From Chryseobacterium sp. BGARF1 (lineage in GTDB: Bacteria; Bacteroidota; Bacteroidia; Flavobacteriales; Weeksellaceae), in contig NZ_LELA01000042.1 in the NCBI RefSeq assembly GCF_001677955.1, forward strand, positions 124,001 to 188,000: a stretch of 64,000 nt of DNA, read 5' to 3'. The translations under genes were made by a program, and so were the position numbers. Shown here piece after piece: positions 10,101 through 20,317 of the stretch; position 1 is the first letter of the stretch, and each line of letters opens with the position of its first letter. The notes under the pieces are model-generated. The model did no database searches, was not told the DNA's origin, and saw nothing but the letters and a program-made list of their open reading frames with translations.

Positions 10101-10536
10101 TACTGCTCCAATCATTTCCAACCTGTATCTGCTGCAGAATTCTGTCCAACGGAGAGCTTTCTAAAATTTTTTCAGCATAAATTTTCTCAGAACCATAAGC
10201 ATAAGGATTGATAGCACTATCCAGTGGCGCAGTGAAGATGCTTCCATTGGCCGTGAACCCTTGTGGTACAGGGAGATAATCTTTAACACGCCTACCAAAC
10301 TGATCATATTCTAAGAATGTTGCTACATCATTTCCCTGCGGTGTGGCTTTCACATTAATAATTTGCTTAGGCCTACCCAAGCCATCCATATATTTAATTG
10401 TTTCAGCTTTTTTTATACAATCCGCATCTAGACAGGTTTTTGAATATACAAAATTTTCTGTTAAAGACAATTGATTTTGAGCAAAACAAAAAACTGTTGT
10501 CAATAACAAACATACTATTTTTATAATTTTTTTCAT
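7093..10536 (-). CDS. secreted RHS-repeat protein (DUF6443 type) with variable C-terminal domain
   Basis: The 1147-residue protein has a signal peptide ([20 protein letters not shown]). Its N-terminal region (about residues 35-160, beginning [15 protein letters not shown]) matches the DUF6443 module common in Bacteroidota RHS proteins. YD/RHS repeats follow to about residue 880 ([38 protein letters not shown]). The RHS-associated core ([20 protein letters not shown] to RFIDPDG) ends near residue 927. The last 220 residues are unrelated to the repeats and I recognise no known toxin fold; in this family that region is the polymorphic effector. The gene follows its larger partner by 5 nt and overlaps the lipoprotein gene by 32 nt. 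Confidence 0.92.
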   Translation of the reverse strand: MKKIIKIVCLLLTTVFCFAQNQLSLTENFVYSKTCLDADCIKKAETIKYMDGLGRPKQIINVKATPQGNDVATFLEYDQFGRRVKDYLPVPQGFTANGSIFTAPLDSAINPYAYGSEKIYAEKILESSPLDRILQQIQVGNDWSSKPVKFNYEANTSYDVRKYVTTTTTWVGGRTESSVKLLQNFLPNQLYKNTVTDEDGNKTIEFKNVQGQLILVRKIINDAEDGADTYYVYNEYNQLAFVISPQADFSFISEYGGGNGDEIPDSILNTLCYQYRYDEWGRLVEKKLPGKGWEYMVYDKADQLIFTQDAVMHPSDKWLFTKYDKFGRVIYTGIVRGEGSREALQNMINNLVITEKREAGGFTRNGMQIYYSNIMFPYLETVLSVNYYDTYPPSTPSFNPTVTNLPVLTDDLSLHLNTKSLPVASYMKNIEDDNWTKNYNWYDQKGRVIGSHSINHLGGYTKEESELDFSGIPKREITRHKRLDSDTERMITENFTYDHQNRLLTHTHQVDNNPVEYLAQNKYNELSQLESKKVGGVNINSPLQQVDYQYNIRGWMTQINNPNDLNNGDLFGYAIKYTNPENTNFSTGRFNGNIAEIDWKTSTNPNDNRRRYSYTYDRLSRLLQGIYSEPGSSLINNGNYNEQLTYDLNGNIATLKRFSKPSSGTTAEKIDDLIYDYTGNRLDKIRLPAGVLNNFSGYNALQNTFTYDLNGNMDKHLDKGINSINYNFLNLPNEVVANSSNFFVNSYKLKYKYRADGQKLQKKYLTTEMDVVGNWETVELATDYLDGFQYSQHIFLSSPTPLQLKFVPTAEGYYDFEKNKYIYNYLDHLGNVRLSYLYNGGSIQVLEENNYYPFGLRHEGYNALMNNPYKYKYNGKELQESGMYDYGARFYMPDIGRWGVVDPLAEADRRWSPYRYAYDNPIRFIDPDGRLEDWYENNETNVIEWFDGNGDKDGYKYLGETYRDGNLFYAADAWVYDDSPEGGGRRYEGGLTRGIEEVIIQRDDSFDLMKALSGLGDNKETFYSLSGGINEPDPETMKKVKPGDKIESNDMFERIFMFYGRNRWLERKNIGDAAIQFGLDVEGIGNPFSGDDDSIFISETLRYPIQHDTVKKVSRSNELIDRQDFRNKVDSINRAEGNEWHNKTFGW

Positions 10537-10541
10537 AACAG

Positions 10542-13500
10542 TTATTGCTTATAATTATACTTATATTCATTTAATAATTTTCCATTACCATCAACTACTT
10601 TTTCTAATTTATTAGAATTATCATATACACGTATTTCACGAATACCAGATGGAGGAGTTACAGATGTAACTCCAACTAAAGTATTATATGTATAAGTTGT
10701 AATTTTGCATTGATAACCATCAAACATAGCATTACTTCTAAAATTATCTAATGCTTGTATTAGAGTTTGCTCTGAAGCACTATCTACGTCTAAATTTGAA
10801 AGTTTTACAATATCTAAATCATTAATATCTGACGCTGGGGTCCCAGTTTGTGTATAATATATTTCTTGCAATAATGCTGAGTAACTGATACCCTCTAATA
10901 TGGCAATTGGTAATGTTTGATTATAACCATATATAATAGAAACAGGAATTCCATTTGATTTTTTGAATCCTACTAAATTTCCCTTATCATCATAATTATC
11001 ATAGCTTATTTTTCCTTTTATATTTTGCAATGGGGATATAGTAATATCAGACACTGGAAATAAGCTCGAGTTGTAGTCTGTGATATTATGAGAAATTAAA
11101 ATATTATTTTTTGTTTCTATACGCTCTAATACAACATTTAATATATTTGCGTTTACTAAATTTACATGTTGGTTTGTAGGATGCAGTAGTTCTGTAGAAT
11201 AGTTATCTGTACCATCGCTAATATCAATATTTTCTAACATTAATGATTTTCCAGACACTGAATTTCTATAAAAATATGATTTTGTAGTTGTTATATTGTT
11301 AGAATTAAAATAATCTTTTTTTGTTTCCTTATTTAAATAATTGCTTCGCGTAAAATATTGTTTATCAGAAATTATTAAATTTTCATAGTTCCAACCCGGA
11401 AAAATATCAAAAGAAGTATTACTATTCCTCACATAATGATTAATAAAATAGTTATAAGCAGTGGTAGCGGCACTATTAAATACATTCATATATTGATATT
11501 CTTTTTCTTGTACTAAATTAGCAACATTATACAGCCTTTTTTTAGTTAAATAACTAAGAATAAAATTACTATTATCTTTACCTACACCACTATTTGTATA
11601 TAAAAACTCAGAAATACAATGTGGAGAAAAGTCATTTATACCATTTCCTTGATAAAAATGCCTAAAATACCTCTTTGACGCATTACTTTGTATCTCATAT
11701 TCAAAATCTACTCTTTTATCTCCTTCTACTTTTTGTATAAAAGAATATTTCACTTCTGCTTTTCCCTTTGTTAATGCTTGAAATAATAAAAATGATTTAT
11801 AAAGATTTGTTTCACCAGTATAGCTCGAGGCAGCTGAAATTATATTTCCATAGTCATCTTCATAAGAAGCGAATAGCTTTTTTACAGGATAACCAGCTAG
11901 GGGGAAGTTATAGATGCTTCCAGAACTTTTACCATTTCCTATATTGTAGTTATAATTAATAATTCGCGGAGTAGAATTAGATGATTCAGATATCTTTTTA
12001 GATTTTATTCTAACACCAGGGCCTTTTAAATTTTCATTCAAAAGGTTAAAAACATTTGTTTCTAAATCATATTCTGTATAACCACCTGTTGGATATTTTA
12101 TTTTCTTTAATGACCATGTTTTTGCCATTTCGTTTGGCTCTTTATTAATAATTCCATCTATTAAAAATTTATTTTGATTATTAATATTGTATGGCATTAA
12201 TGAGAATTCATACTTGTCAGGATAATAATAATAAATAGGGTAATTGATTGTATTGGTATCATTTGGGTTAATATAATCGTCATTTGAAGTATTACAATAA
12301 CCATAAAAATCTTTATTATAGCTTCCTATTTGAGGCATTTTGTTATTTTCATAGTATTCAAAAGAATGTTTACTACCATCTTTTTGAGTTACTGATAGTA
12401 GTTTTAGTCTTTTACTATATTCATTTCTATATTGTTCAGATTCAAAATATCCATATACAAAATCATAGCTGTTAACCAGCTGATTTTCCATATTCCAAAT
12501 TTCTATTCGAGTAAGAGCTTTGCCATTATGAAAATCCTCTCTATTCAAATCATACTTGAATAAAATTTTTCCAGAATCAAACTCTATTTTGGTAATTCTT
12601 TTCTTTTTAATGTAATTTTTGTATACTTTACCATACATCATCTTATTACCTTCCCCGTAATCGTGAAAAATGTAACAATCATCAGTAAAAAATGAATTTG
12701 AAGCTGCATTATAGTTATACATAAAATGTAAGCCATCTCTGAAATAGGGTTTATTTCTAGTTACATAATCAGGATGATAAATAAGACGTGAGTCTTCTGT
12801 AGAATATGTATCATATGTAAAATTTATTTCCCTATTTGTTCTCGGATCATTAATTCTAGAAACAAGCCATTTTTCAGCAGTAGGAACAGTAAATCCATCA
12901 AATGCATTAGGGCTATACTGATAATCAATGCTAGAGACGGTTCCCCCATCATATCTTACAAAATTTGCAGTATAAATATAGTTTGCTTGATCAAAGGTCG
13001 AAACAATTCCATTATTTTGTTTTAATGTAAATTTTTTATAATCCTTAAATATTCTGTTTGTTCCTTTTTCAATGTTATTTTGTATAAATTTCCTATTTGT
13101 AAAATCCAACACAACATCTCCAATCTCTTGGGTAATTTCACTATCATTATTGTATAATTCTTTAGGTGAAGTTAATGAATTGGGGTAATAAAAAGCTGTC
13201 ATGAAATTAGGAGAATACATATTAAAAATATCAGGTTCGTGGTCTAATTGCCCTATATTGGTATCATAATGTTCAATTATAGCATTATTTTTAACTTGCT
13301 GATATCCTTTTTTTATAAAGCTATTTATGTTATAAAGAGGATATGTTGCAAAGTTTTGACCTTCGTATCCAGATGCAGACCAGGCGGGAAAAGTTCCTCC
13401 TTCTGTTTCATCAACATCAATTTTATCTTTTGTTTCCCTTTGAACAAATGATTCTGATAACATCCATCCTAAACCTACATCTGAAGCGACATCATCCACA

Positions 13501-13724
13501 CCTATTCCCGACATATTGTAATATAATTTAATAGGATAGGTTATGCCTCCACTTTTAATTGTAAAGATTGGCAAAGAAAAAGATTCTTGAGAGTCATCAA
13601 TTTCTTCTCTACTCATATTACTTTGTTCTTTGTCCATCGGGCCAAAATTAATATCATTTTGTGCAAAAAAAAGGTTGCTACTCAATAAAAATATAGTTGA
13701 TGAAAAAAACAATATATTTCTCAT
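10542..13724 (-). CDS. large secreted RHS-like / YD-repeat partner protein
   Basis: The 1060-residue protein starts with a signal peptide ([22 protein letters not shown]). The early segment around [20 protein letters not shown] resembles the first module of large Bacteroidota RHS-associated proteins and SpvB/TcaC-like cages. The middle is a long run of beta-rich YD-like repeats, and the protein ends with typical YD units ([20 protein letters not shown]). It has no core motif and no variable tip. It therefore looks like the shell-forming partner of the following RHS protein, whose start is 5 nt away. It lies 5 nt behind the T9SS cargo gene. The DNA is more A+T-rich than its neighbours. The partnership is inferred from gene order. 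Confidence 0.82.
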   Translation of the reverse strand: MRNILFFSSTIFLLSSNLFFAQNDINFGPMDKEQSNMSREEIDDSQESFSLPIFTIKSGGITYPIKLYYNMSGIGVDDVASDVGLGWMLSESFVQRETKDKIDVDETEGGTFPAWSASGYEGQNFATYPLYNINSFIKKGYQQVKNNAIIEHYDTNIGQLDHEPDIFNMYSPNFMTAFYYPNSLTSPKELYNNDSEITQEIGDVVLDFTNRKFIQNNIEKGTNRIFKDYKKFTLKQNNGIVSTFDQANYIYTANFVRYDGGTVSSIDYQYSPNAFDGFTVPTAEKWLVSRINDPRTNREINFTYDTYSTEDSRLIYHPDYVTRNKPYFRDGLHFMYNYNAASNSFFTDDCYIFHDYGEGNKMMYGKVYKNYIKKKRITKIEFDSGKILFKYDLNREDFHNGKALTRIEIWNMENQLVNSYDFVYGYFESEQYRNEYSKRLKLLSVTQKDGSKHSFEYYENNKMPQIGSYNKDFYGYCNTSNDDYINPNDTNTINYPIYYYYPDKYEFSLMPYNINNQNKFLIDGIINKEPNEMAKTWSLKKIKYPTGGYTEYDLETNVFNLLNENLKGPGVRIKSKKISESSNSTPRIINYNYNIGNGKSSGSIYNFPLAGYPVKKLFASYEDDYGNIISAASSYTGETNLYKSFLLFQALTKGKAEVKYSFIQKVEGDKRVDFEYEIQSNASKRYFRHFYQGNGINDFSPHCISEFLYTNSGVGKDNSNFILSYLTKKRLYNVANLVQEKEYQYMNVFNSAATTAYNYFINHYVRNSNTSFDIFPGWNYENLIISDKQYFTRSNYLNKETKKDYFNSNNITTTKSYFYRNSVSGKSLMLENIDISDGTDNYSTELLHPTNQHVNLVNANILNVVLERIETKNNILISHNITDYNSSLFPVSDITISPLQNIKGKISYDNYDDKGNLVGFKKSNGIPVSIIYGYNQTLPIAILEGISYSALLQEIYYTQTGTPASDINDLDIVKLSNLDVDSASEQTLIQALDNFRSNAMFDGYQCKITTYTYNTLVGVTSVTPPSGIREIRVYDNSNKLEKVVDGNGKLLNEYKYNYKQ

Positions 13725-13729
13725 AATTT

Positions 13730-15364
13730 TTATTTTTTAATGATTTTAGCATTCGCTGTTTTCTCAGTATCAGTTTTAATCCCAATCAGATAAGCTCCCT
13801 GTATAAGGTTCTGTGTATTAATTTTTGTAATTTTATTCATAGTTTTTAAATTTTGTAATTGTCTTCCACCCATATCATACAGAGTAATATCTGCGTCTTT
13901 AAAATCAAATCCTATTTCCACATAAGCATAATCTGATACAGGATTAGGATAAATCTTAATATTCTGTTTTTCTATCAATTGGTCAATCTGGCTGTCACCA
14001 AGTTTCACAATCTTCCAGTTTTCTTTTCCTAATTCTTCGGCACTGGTTCCTGCTAAAACAATCGAACCATCTTTATTCATTTTCAGATCAGAAAGTCTTT
14101 CCTCTTTCTTTCTTGATTCTCCTTTTACATGTTTTCGCCATTGTTCGTTTCCGTCATTATCGATATACAGCATCCAGAAGGTCTCATCATCTGCTTCAAT
14201 TCTTCCTTCAGCCTGAGTATAACCGCCTAATAGAACACCTTTAGAATTCTTCCCGTCTCTTGTGCTGATCACATTCATTCCCATTAAAATGTCGCGATTC
14301 TTAAAGTTGTACGATTTCTGCCATTGTTCATCCCCTTTTGTGTTTAAAGAGATAAGCCAGATATCAGTTCCTTCTTCAATTCCAACTGTTTTATTTCCTG
14401 ACTTTTCAGACCTTGATTCTCCACCCATAATATATCCTGAAGACGTAAAAGCCATGGTTCTCAAATGGTCATCTCCTTTACCTCCGAAATTCTTTTCCCA
14501 TTCTACTTTGTTGCCTTTGTCGAGTTTGATTACCCAGTAATCGCCCTCTCCGAAGTTTTCTGTAGACTTTGGATGAGTAATAGGTAATGGGTAATTAGTA
14601 ATATCTGAAGAGCCTCCTTTTGCAGTCGAATTGGTATTACCCATTACCGATTGCTTATTACCAATAGTAGAAGCACTGCTTCTCGAGTAAACTCCCAACA
14701 ACGCTCCTCCATCTGGAGTTGGAATCATTTTTTCAACTTCATCCAAACCTCTTCCGCCTAAAATTATTTCTGAAAGTACTTTTCCATTTTTGTCAAGTCT
14801 TGTTACGGTTAAATCTTTTGAGCCGAATCCGTTGACTGCATTCTGAACATTTCCGGCGACCATAAATCCAAAATCTGCGGTCTGAATCACAGATCTTGCT
14901 TCTTCATCCTGAGCCGTTCCTAATGTTTTTTGCCACAGTTCATCTCCGAATTCATTAATTCTGATGAGCCAGATGTCGGATCCTCCTTTCGAAGCCTCTT
15001 TTTTGTCTAGACCCATTCCTGAATGCGACGTTCCTGCCAAAAGAAATCCTCCCTCCTGTGTAGCAACCGTTGCCGATAAAAAGTCATGGTTTTGCCCTGA
15101 GAAATACTTTTCCCAAACTTCTTCTCCCTGCTGATTTAATTTAACTAAATGAAAGTCGTAACCGTTATTCTGTTTGTTGTCGGAAGTGAGTTTTTTAGAT
15201 TGAATCGAGCTACCTGTAATAAGATATTGCTGATCAATGGTTGTGGTCACCTGAGAAAGAAAATCCTGAGTAGAGGATTTAATATCTTTTTGCCATACCA
15301 CATCCTGAGCATAAAATAAAGCAGCTGTGCATATCAGAAATGCACTCATGTAGAGTTTTTTCAT
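13730..15364 (-). CDS. T9SS type A sorting domain protein with delta-60/beta-propeller-like repeats
   Basis: The 544-residue protein has a signal peptide (MKKLYMSAFLICTAALFYAQ), then about six repeats of the pattern GGSDIWLIRINEFGDELWQK / DGGALLGVYSRS, predicted to form a propeller-like beta structure. The last 75 residues (starting IYPNPVSDYAYVEIGF) are a type A sorting domain for export through the type IX system. It heads the operon with the two RHS genes. A block of about 30 residues within one repeat (around GNKQSVMGNTN to ITNYPLPITHPK, encoded by about 14566-14670) breaks the repeat pattern. It is encoded by an inverted 7-nt-unit array of the type otherwise found between genes. Confidence 0.9.
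   Translation of the reverse strand: MKKLYMSAFLICTAALFYAQDVVWQKDIKSSTQDFLSQVTTTIDQQYLITGSSIQSKKLTSDNKQNNGYDFHLVKLNQQGEEVWEKYFSGQNHDFLSATVATQEGGFLLAGTSHSGMGLDKKEASKGGSDIWLIRINEFGDELWQKTLGTAQDEEARSVIQTADFGFMVAGNVQNAVNGFGSKDLTVTRLDKNGKVLSEIILGGRGLDEVEKMIPTPDGGALLGVYSRSSASTIGNKQSVMGNTNSTAKGGSSDITNYPLPITHPKSTENFGEGDYWVIKLDKGNKVEWEKNFGGKGDDHLRTMAFTSSGYIMGGESRSEKSGNKTVGIEEGTDIWLISLNTKGDEQWQKSYNFKNRDILMGMNVISTRDGKNSKGVLLGGYTQAEGRIEADDETFWMLYIDNDGNEQWRKHVKGESRKKEERLSDLKMNKDGSIVLAGTSAEELGKENWKIVKLGDSQIDQLIEKQNIKIYPNPVSDYAYVEIGFDFKDADITLYDMGGRQLQNLKTMNKITKINTQNLIQGAYLIGIKTDTEKTANAKIIKK
14576..14666. repeat. inverted heptamer array inside the T9SS cargo gene
   Basis: The left arm reads AGTAATA GGTAATG, then GGTAATT AGTAATA (14576-14603). 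The right arm reads TATTACC CATTACC, then GATTGCT TATTACC (14635-14662). The arms are imperfect inverted repeats with an exact 13-nt core. The 16 nt at 14650-14665 are the exact reverse complement of the intergenic site 34044-34059. The coding frame stays open through the whole array. Confidence 0.85.
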
Positions 15365-15655
15365 GATTTGGAGTTTTTGATTATTATTTTTTTGCGAATT
15401 TAACTTTTTTTAACTTCATAAATCCTCTCTTTAATGAGAATTAATATGATAAGATTCATGTTGATTTCGCAAACATAAATACCAATCACGACAAAACGTG
15501 ACGTTTTATATTAAATATTTTATACACCCAATAATTATATAATGAATAAATGATTTAACATAATTAGATAATCTACATAAAATAAGTCAAATAATTACGG
15601 GATATATATAAAAAAAATATATTTGATTAATTATTAATCTTTAAAAACACAAGAG

Positions 15656-16219
15656 ATGGCAGAAAGTAAAAACAACATTGTAACCTACGGTTTGAGTGGG
15701 AAAGTAGGAGACTTATTGGTATTCAGCCAAACAAACGGAAAAACTGTAGTTTCTAAAACACCTAAAGAAAGGACGGGCGAATTGTCGGACAAGCAGAAAG
15801 CGCATAAACTTAAATTTCAGAAAGCAGTTCTATATGCGAAAGCAGTTTTGAATGATCCTGCTAAGAAAGAGCTATATGATGCAAAGGCAGACAATTCAAT
15901 TGGCATGAGTACATATAACGTAGCTGTAGCTGATCTTCTGAATGCTCCGGATATTGAAGAAATCAACCTATCCGGATATACAGGAAATCCTGGAGATATT
16001 ATTAAAATTATGGCAACAGATGATTTGGGAGTTGTATCTGTAAATGTGAAAATTGAGAATGAAGATGGAACATTTGTAGAAGAAGGAGCTGCGGTAAATA
16101 ATGGCGCAGAGTGGATTTATACCGCTACAGCTTCCAACCCTGATCTGGCCGGAGATAAAATTACAATAACAGCTTCTGATACACCTGCCAATCTGACAGA
16201 AGAAACTAAAACATTATAA
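15656..16219 (+). CDS. conserved Bacteroidota protein of unknown function
   Basis: The 187-residue protein has no signal peptide or membrane segment. The N-terminal half (residues 5-100, with GLSGKVGDLLVFSQTNGKTVVSK split by a short linker from a basic, helical segment around DKQKAHKLKFQKAVLYAK) and the Ig-like C-terminal half (SGYTGNPGDIIKI through DKITITASDTP) match a family I have seen widely in Bacteroidota, always without a function. It is transcribed away from the RHS operon behind a 291-nt, very A+T-rich gap (15365-15655). It is closed by the terminator at 16303-16326. No function should be read from its neighbours. Confidence 0.8.
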   Translation: MAESKNNIVTYGLSGKVGDLLVFSQTNGKTVVSKTPKERTGELSDKQKAHKLKFQKAVLYAKAVLNDPAKKELYDAKADNSIGMSTYNVAVADLLNAPDIEEINLSGYTGNPGDIIKIMATDDLGVVSVNVKIENEDGTFVEEGAAVNNGAEWIYTATASNPDLAGDKITITASDTPANLTEETKTL

Positions 16220-16302
16220 CAGGTAAAAACAGATTGAGGGTACAGAAAGAGTACAGCGACTGTACAGCGATAACTCATCAAAACAATCTGTCAAAATGAC
16301 AA

Positions 16303-16326
16303 AAACCACCGAATTTCGGTGGTTTC
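16303..16326. terminator. bidirectional terminator between the unknown gene and serS
   Basis: The stem AAACCACCGAA / TTCGGTGGTTT (16303-16313 and 16315-16325, the inner pairs opening as a loop) lies between the converging stops at 16219 and 16344. Confidence 0.75.
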
Positions 16327-16343
16327 GTTATATAAAATAAATT

Positions 16344-17624
16344 CTAATTAATCAATTCAAATCTCGCATATTCAGCAATCTTTTTAGGAAGCTTAATTCC
16401 TTCTGCTGTCTGATTATTTTCAAGCAATGCTGCCATAATTCTTGGCAATGCCATTGCAGAACCATTCAACGTATGCACCAACTGAGATTTTCCGTCTGCT
16501 TTGTAACGACATTTTAGTCGATTTGCCTGGAAGGTTTCAAAATTAGAAACCGAACTTACTTCCAACCATTTTTCCTGAGCAGCACTCCACACTTCAAAAT
16601 CATAGGTCATAGCAGCTGCAAAACCTGTATCACCACCACAAAGTCTTAAAACTCTGTACGGCAACTCAAGATCTTCTAAAATCGACTTGATGTGCTCTAC
16701 CATTTCTTCTAAAACAGCATAAGAATTCTCAGGTTTTTCTAATCTTACAATTTCTACTTTTTCAAACTGGTGAAGACGGTTCAGGCCTCTTACATGAGCT
16801 CCGTAACTTCCCGCTTCTCTTCTGTAGCATTGGGAGAATGCAGTATTTTTAATGGGAAGATCTTTTTCATCCAACAAAACATCACGGTATAAATTCGTCA
16901 CTGGAACTTCCGCTGTAGGAATTAAAAACAATGTTTCCGCAGTTGTATTATTAGCAATTTCATACATCTGTCCTTCTTTATCTGGTAATTGTCCAGTTCC
17001 GTATCCTGAAGCTTCATTTGCAACGTGTGGCGGATTTACTTCAAGATAACCAGCATCTGTATTTTTATCTAAGAAATATTGTACTAAAGCTCTCTGAAGT
17101 CTCGCTCCTTTCCCAAAGTACACAGGAAAACCAGCTCCGGCAATTTTTACACCCAATTCAAAATCAATCAGGTTGTATTTTTTTGCCAGTTCCCAGTGAG
17201 GAATTGCTCCTTCACCTAAACCTTCCACATCATGAGACTGATAAATAATTTCGTTGTCATCTGCAGAAACACCAGCTTTTACCAATTCGTAAGGAACGTT
17301 TGGAATCTGATACAAAATAGTAAGCAATGCTTTCTCGATAACTTCCAGTTGAGATTTCAATTCTGCGCTCGACTCTTTGAACTGTGCTGTTTTAGATTTG
17401 GATGCTTCAGCTTCTTCTCTTTTTCCTTCTTTCATTAAAATACCAATTTCTTTGGAAATTTTATTGACTTCGGAAAGTTGTGAATCTAATTCAAACTGAA
17501 TTTTTTTCCTTTCTTCGTCGGTAGAGATAGCCTCGTCTACCAACTCAAGATTCTTGAATTGTCTTTTTTGAAGACCTTCTAAAACGCGTTCTTTATTGTC
17601 GCGCAAAAAATTAACCTGTAACAT
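16344..17624 (-). CDS. serS: seryl-tRNA synthetase
   Basis: The 426 residues give a full-length class II seryl-tRNA synthetase. The N-terminal two-helix coiled-coil arm that grips the long variable arm of tRNA-Ser covers about residues 30-110. Motif 2 is visible in FSQCYRREAGSYG, and motif 3 in GSAMALPRIMAALLENNQ near the C-terminus. The enzyme charges tRNA-Ser in the cytoplasm and also serves selenocysteine tRNA where present. Its upstream leader (17629-17698) is made of an inverted array of 7-nt units. Confidence 0.97.
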   Translation of the reverse strand: MLQVNFLRDNKERVLEGLQKRQFKNLELVDEAISTDEERKKIQFELDSQLSEVNKISKEIGILMKEGKREEAEASKSKTAQFKESSAELKSQLEVIEKALLTILYQIPNVPYELVKAGVSADDNEIIYQSHDVEGLGEGAIPHWELAKKYNLIDFELGVKIAGAGFPVYFGKGARLQRALVQYFLDKNTDAGYLEVNPPHVANEASGYGTGQLPDKEGQMYEIANNTTAETLFLIPTAEVPVTNLYRDVLLDEKDLPIKNTAFSQCYRREAGSYGAHVRGLNRLHQFEKVEIVRLEKPENSYAVLEEMVEHIKSILEDLELPYRVLRLCGGDTGFAAAMTYDFEVWSAAQEKWLEVSSVSNFETFQANRLKCRYKADGKSQLVHTLNGSAMALPRIMAALLENNQTAEGIKLPKKIAEYARFELIN

Positions 17625-17628
17625 AAAT

Positions 17629-17698
17629 GTTTAATGTTTAAAAGTTTAAGGTTTAAGGTTGAGTTACATTGAACTTTGAACCCTGAACTTTGAACCGT
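17629..17698. repeat. inverted heptamer array upstream of serS
   Basis: The left arm is GTTTAAT, GTTTAAA, (A) GTTTAAG, GTTTAAG (17629-17657). The right arm is GAACTTT, GAACCCT, GAACTTT, GAACCGT (17671-17698). The arms are complementary in outline. The array fills the gap between the lipoprotein stop and the serS start. Confidence 0.8.
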
Positions 17699-17714
17699 TC
17701 GTGCAAATTTAAGA

Positions 17715-18221
17715 TTATTTTATGATTGTAGCCACATTTGGCTGATCGGGAACTTTTGTAAATACCAATTGGTTATTATAAAGTACTCTCGAAACTTCAA
17801 AAACGGTGGGTGAGGAACGGTAAAATATTTCGAGCTTATCCTGAACTATCGGATCATTCTGCGTTTCCGATATCTTTTTGGTCAAAGAAACCCGAATTTC
17901 AGATCTGTAAATTTTACCTCCATCAGAAGTGTCTTCTACAAACTGTCTTGTTGCGCCCGCAAGATACTCAAGATAATAGGTAGAATCTGCAAGCATTTTT
18001 CGGCTATAGTTTACATTCACATTATCTTTTTCCGCCAATTGGTCAGTAAAAGAAACACCAGTATAAGATCCAATTTTTGTAGGTTTCAATAGGTCTTTTC
18101 CAGATGGATCTTTGATATAAAGATCTAAAAGTTGATCGATCTTTTGCAGAGAATCATCATCACTTCCGCAACTGAGAAGCGTGAGACTGATAAGCGTCAA
18201 AACAAGAAATATTTTCTTCAT
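17715..18221 (-). CDS. small lipoprotein of unknown function
   Basis: The 168-residue protein has a lipoprotein signal (MKKIFLVLTLISLTLLSC, cysteine at residue 18) followed by an acidic GSDDDS spacer, a combination that in Bacteroidota often directs lipoproteins to the cell surface. The mature domain looks beta-rich and has no motif I recognise. It lies 34 nt downstream of asnB and upstream of serS on the same strand, so co-transcription with asnB is likely. A housekeeping surface or periplasmic role is possible but unsupported. Confidence 0.75.
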   Translation of the reverse strand: MKKIFLVLTLISLTLLSCGSDDDSLQKIDQLLDLYIKDPSGKDLLKPTKIGSYTGVSFTDQLAEKDNVNVNYSRKMLADSTYYLEYLAGATRQFVEDTSDGGKIYRSEIRVSLTKKISETQNDPIVQDKLEIFYRSSPTVFEVSRVLYNNQLVFTKVPDQPNVATIIK

Positions 18222-18255
18222 TCCTACAAAGATAAATTATTAATGAAAAATAAGT

Positions 18256-20157
18256 TTATTGATTTTCAAAATATTTCTGATACCAAAGTTCAAAAGTCAC
18301 CAATTGCCATATTTTCACACAATCGTATTCATTTTTTTGGTTGTTCCACCATTCATCGATGACTTCCGGTTTGAAAAAATTTCTCTTTTTTAAGCTATTT
18401 AAGTTTTCAAGAATAAACGCCCTTACTTTTGGTTCGGTTTTAATAAAATGAGCAAGTGGAAAAGAAAATCCGCGCTTTGGCATTTTCAAAATTTCCGAAG
18501 GAAGATATTTTTCGGCAACTTTTCTTAAAAGCGGTTTATTCTGAATTCCATTGTACCGTAATTTTTCCGGAAGAGCCGAAACATAATCAATCAAATTGTT
18601 GCTCAGATAAGGATAGCGGAATTCAACCCCGTACTTCATCGCACTCAAATCATCTCTGAAAACATGGTGCGAAGACAGAGAATATTTCATATCATATTCA
18701 AAAAGTCCTTGATAATTTTTGCTTTCAGACACTTTTTTATCTTTTAAATTTGTTTTAACTGTATTAAAAATAGCATCAGAAAAAACATTTTTAGCCTCAA
18801 AAGGCTTCATAGCAACCTGGCTTTGCCTAAAAAAATCAAGCATATCATCCTGAGAAAAATAATTTTTTACTTTTCTTGAAAAATCATCATTGGTGAAAAT
18901 AAAATGACGGATAAAATTAAAATTCTTCATCGAAAGCCATTTATTAAGCTTTAAAGAATGAGAATATCCCGCAAAAAGTTCATCGGCTCCATTTCCACTT
19001 AAAACAACTTTAAATCCTTTATTCTTTGCAAATTCCGCGGCGTTCATCAGAACTTCAAGGCTGCTGTAAGGTTCTTCAAAATGCTGAATATTTTCTTTTA
19101 ATTGGTTTAAAATCTCTTCATCGGCAACTTTTTTCACATCATGTTGAATATCAATCTTTTTAGCCATCAAAGAAGCATTTTTCACTTCGCTTTCCGAAAA
19201 CTGATACGAAATAGTAAATGCATTGATGTCATTTTTGAATGGTTTAGCTTTCGCGGTAATCAAAGTAGAATCTATTCCGCCGCTCATCATACTTGTTACG
19301 GGAACATCTGCAAAAAGCTGTTCTTTGACGCTTTCAGACAATAACTGATCAACTTTTTCAACCGCTTCTTCCTCGCTTATACTTTCTAATTTTTCAGTAG
19401 GAAAATTCCAATAAAAATGTTTCGAAGAGGTAAGATTATTTAAATCAAACAATAAAAAAGAAGCTGGCTCGAGTGAAAATATATTTTGAAAACATGTTTC
19501 TGGTGCCAAAGTGGTCTGAAAAAGGAAATTGGTGTAAACTCCATTCCAATTGATTTCAGGTTTGATGTATTCATTTTTTAGAATAGATTTTATTTCGGAA
19601 GCCCAAACTAAAGCATTTTCATTTTTAAAATAAAACAAAGGCTTCAAACCAACCCTGTCTCTTCCCAGGATTAATTTTTGTTTTTCTAAATCGACCAAAG
19701 CAATCGCAAACATCCCGTCAAATCGGGAAAACATTTCCGTTCCCCACTCTTTATACGATTTTAAAATAACTTCTGTATCTGAATTGCTTTTAAAATGATA
19801 ATCTAAATCTTCAAGTTCTTTACGGATTTTTTTAAAATTATAAATCTCACCATTGAAGGTAATCGTAATTTTCTCGTCATCAGAAAGCATCGGTTGATGC
19901 CCTTTTTCAGATAAATCTACAATTGAAAGTCGGCGAAAACCTAATGCAATTTTCGAATTTGTTTTATTTAAAACAGGGAAAACTTCTTTAATTTTTTGCG
20001 TAGAATCATTTCCGGAAAAAGATTTTCCTTTCGACCCATCAGAAATCCAGAAACCTTCATCATCCGGACCGCGATGACGGATCGCGTTATTCATTTCTAA
20101 AATATTTTCAGAAGAAATTTCGTTCTTAAATGAATAATAACCGCAGATGCCGCACAT
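18256..20157 (-). CDS. asnB: asparagine synthetase, glutamine-hydrolysing
   Basis: The 633-residue protein starts MCGICGYYSF. Cys2 becomes the N-terminal nucleophile of the class II glutaminase domain (residues 2 to about 210), which has the conserved RHRGPDDEG loop near residue 28. The synthetase domain follows with the ATP PP-loop SGGIDST near residue 290 and the conserved SGNGADELFAGY near residue 380. It makes asparagine from aspartate, ATP and glutamine. Members of this length next to polysaccharide genes often act in sugar amidation or amino-sugar capsule pathways instead. Upstream lies a 340-nt gene-free gap, then a flippase and a glycosyltransferase, so both roles remain open. Confidence 0.93.
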   Translation of the reverse strand: MCGICGYYSFKNEISSENILEMNNAIRHRGPDDEGFWISDGSKGKSFSGNDSTQKIKEVFPVLNKTNSKIALGFRRLSIVDLSEKGHQPMLSDDEKITITFNGEIYNFKKIRKELEDLDYHFKSNSDTEVILKSYKEWGTEMFSRFDGMFAIALVDLEKQKLILGRDRVGLKPLFYFKNENALVWASEIKSILKNEYIKPEINWNGVYTNFLFQTTLAPETCFQNIFSLEPASFLLFDLNNLTSSKHFYWNFPTEKLESISEEEAVEKVDQLLSESVKEQLFADVPVTSMMSGGIDSTLITAKAKPFKNDINAFTISYQFSESEVKNASLMAKKIDIQHDVKKVADEEILNQLKENIQHFEEPYSSLEVLMNAAEFAKNKGFKVVLSGNGADELFAGYSHSLKLNKWLSMKNFNFIRHFIFTNDDFSRKVKNYFSQDDMLDFFRQSQVAMKPFEAKNVFSDAIFNTVKTNLKDKKVSESKNYQGLFEYDMKYSLSSHHVFRDDLSAMKYGVEFRYPYLSNNLIDYVSALPEKLRYNGIQNKPLLRKVAEKYLPSEILKMPKRGFSFPLAHFIKTEPKVRAFILENLNSLKKRNFFKPEVIDEWWNNQKNEYDCVKIWQLVTFELWYQKYFENQ

Positions 20158-20163
20158 AAGTTG

Positions 20164-20198
20164 TTGTTGGTTTTTAGTTGACAGTTGATAGACTGAAA
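20164..20198. repeat. heptamer array upstream of asnB
   Basis: Five 7-nt units run in register: TTGTTGG, TTTTTAG, TTGACAG, TTGATAG, ACTGAAA. Only one arm is clear at this site, unlike the two-armed arrays elsewhere. Confidence 0.6.
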
Positions 20199-20317
20199 TT
20201 CAATGTAGCTAAAATAAATTATTGAGTATTTTCAGAACCTTAATTGATTGGTAAAAATAAGGATTTAACGCAAGAAAATAATTTTATTCAAATCAAATAT
20301 TTCTTAAATAATATCCA

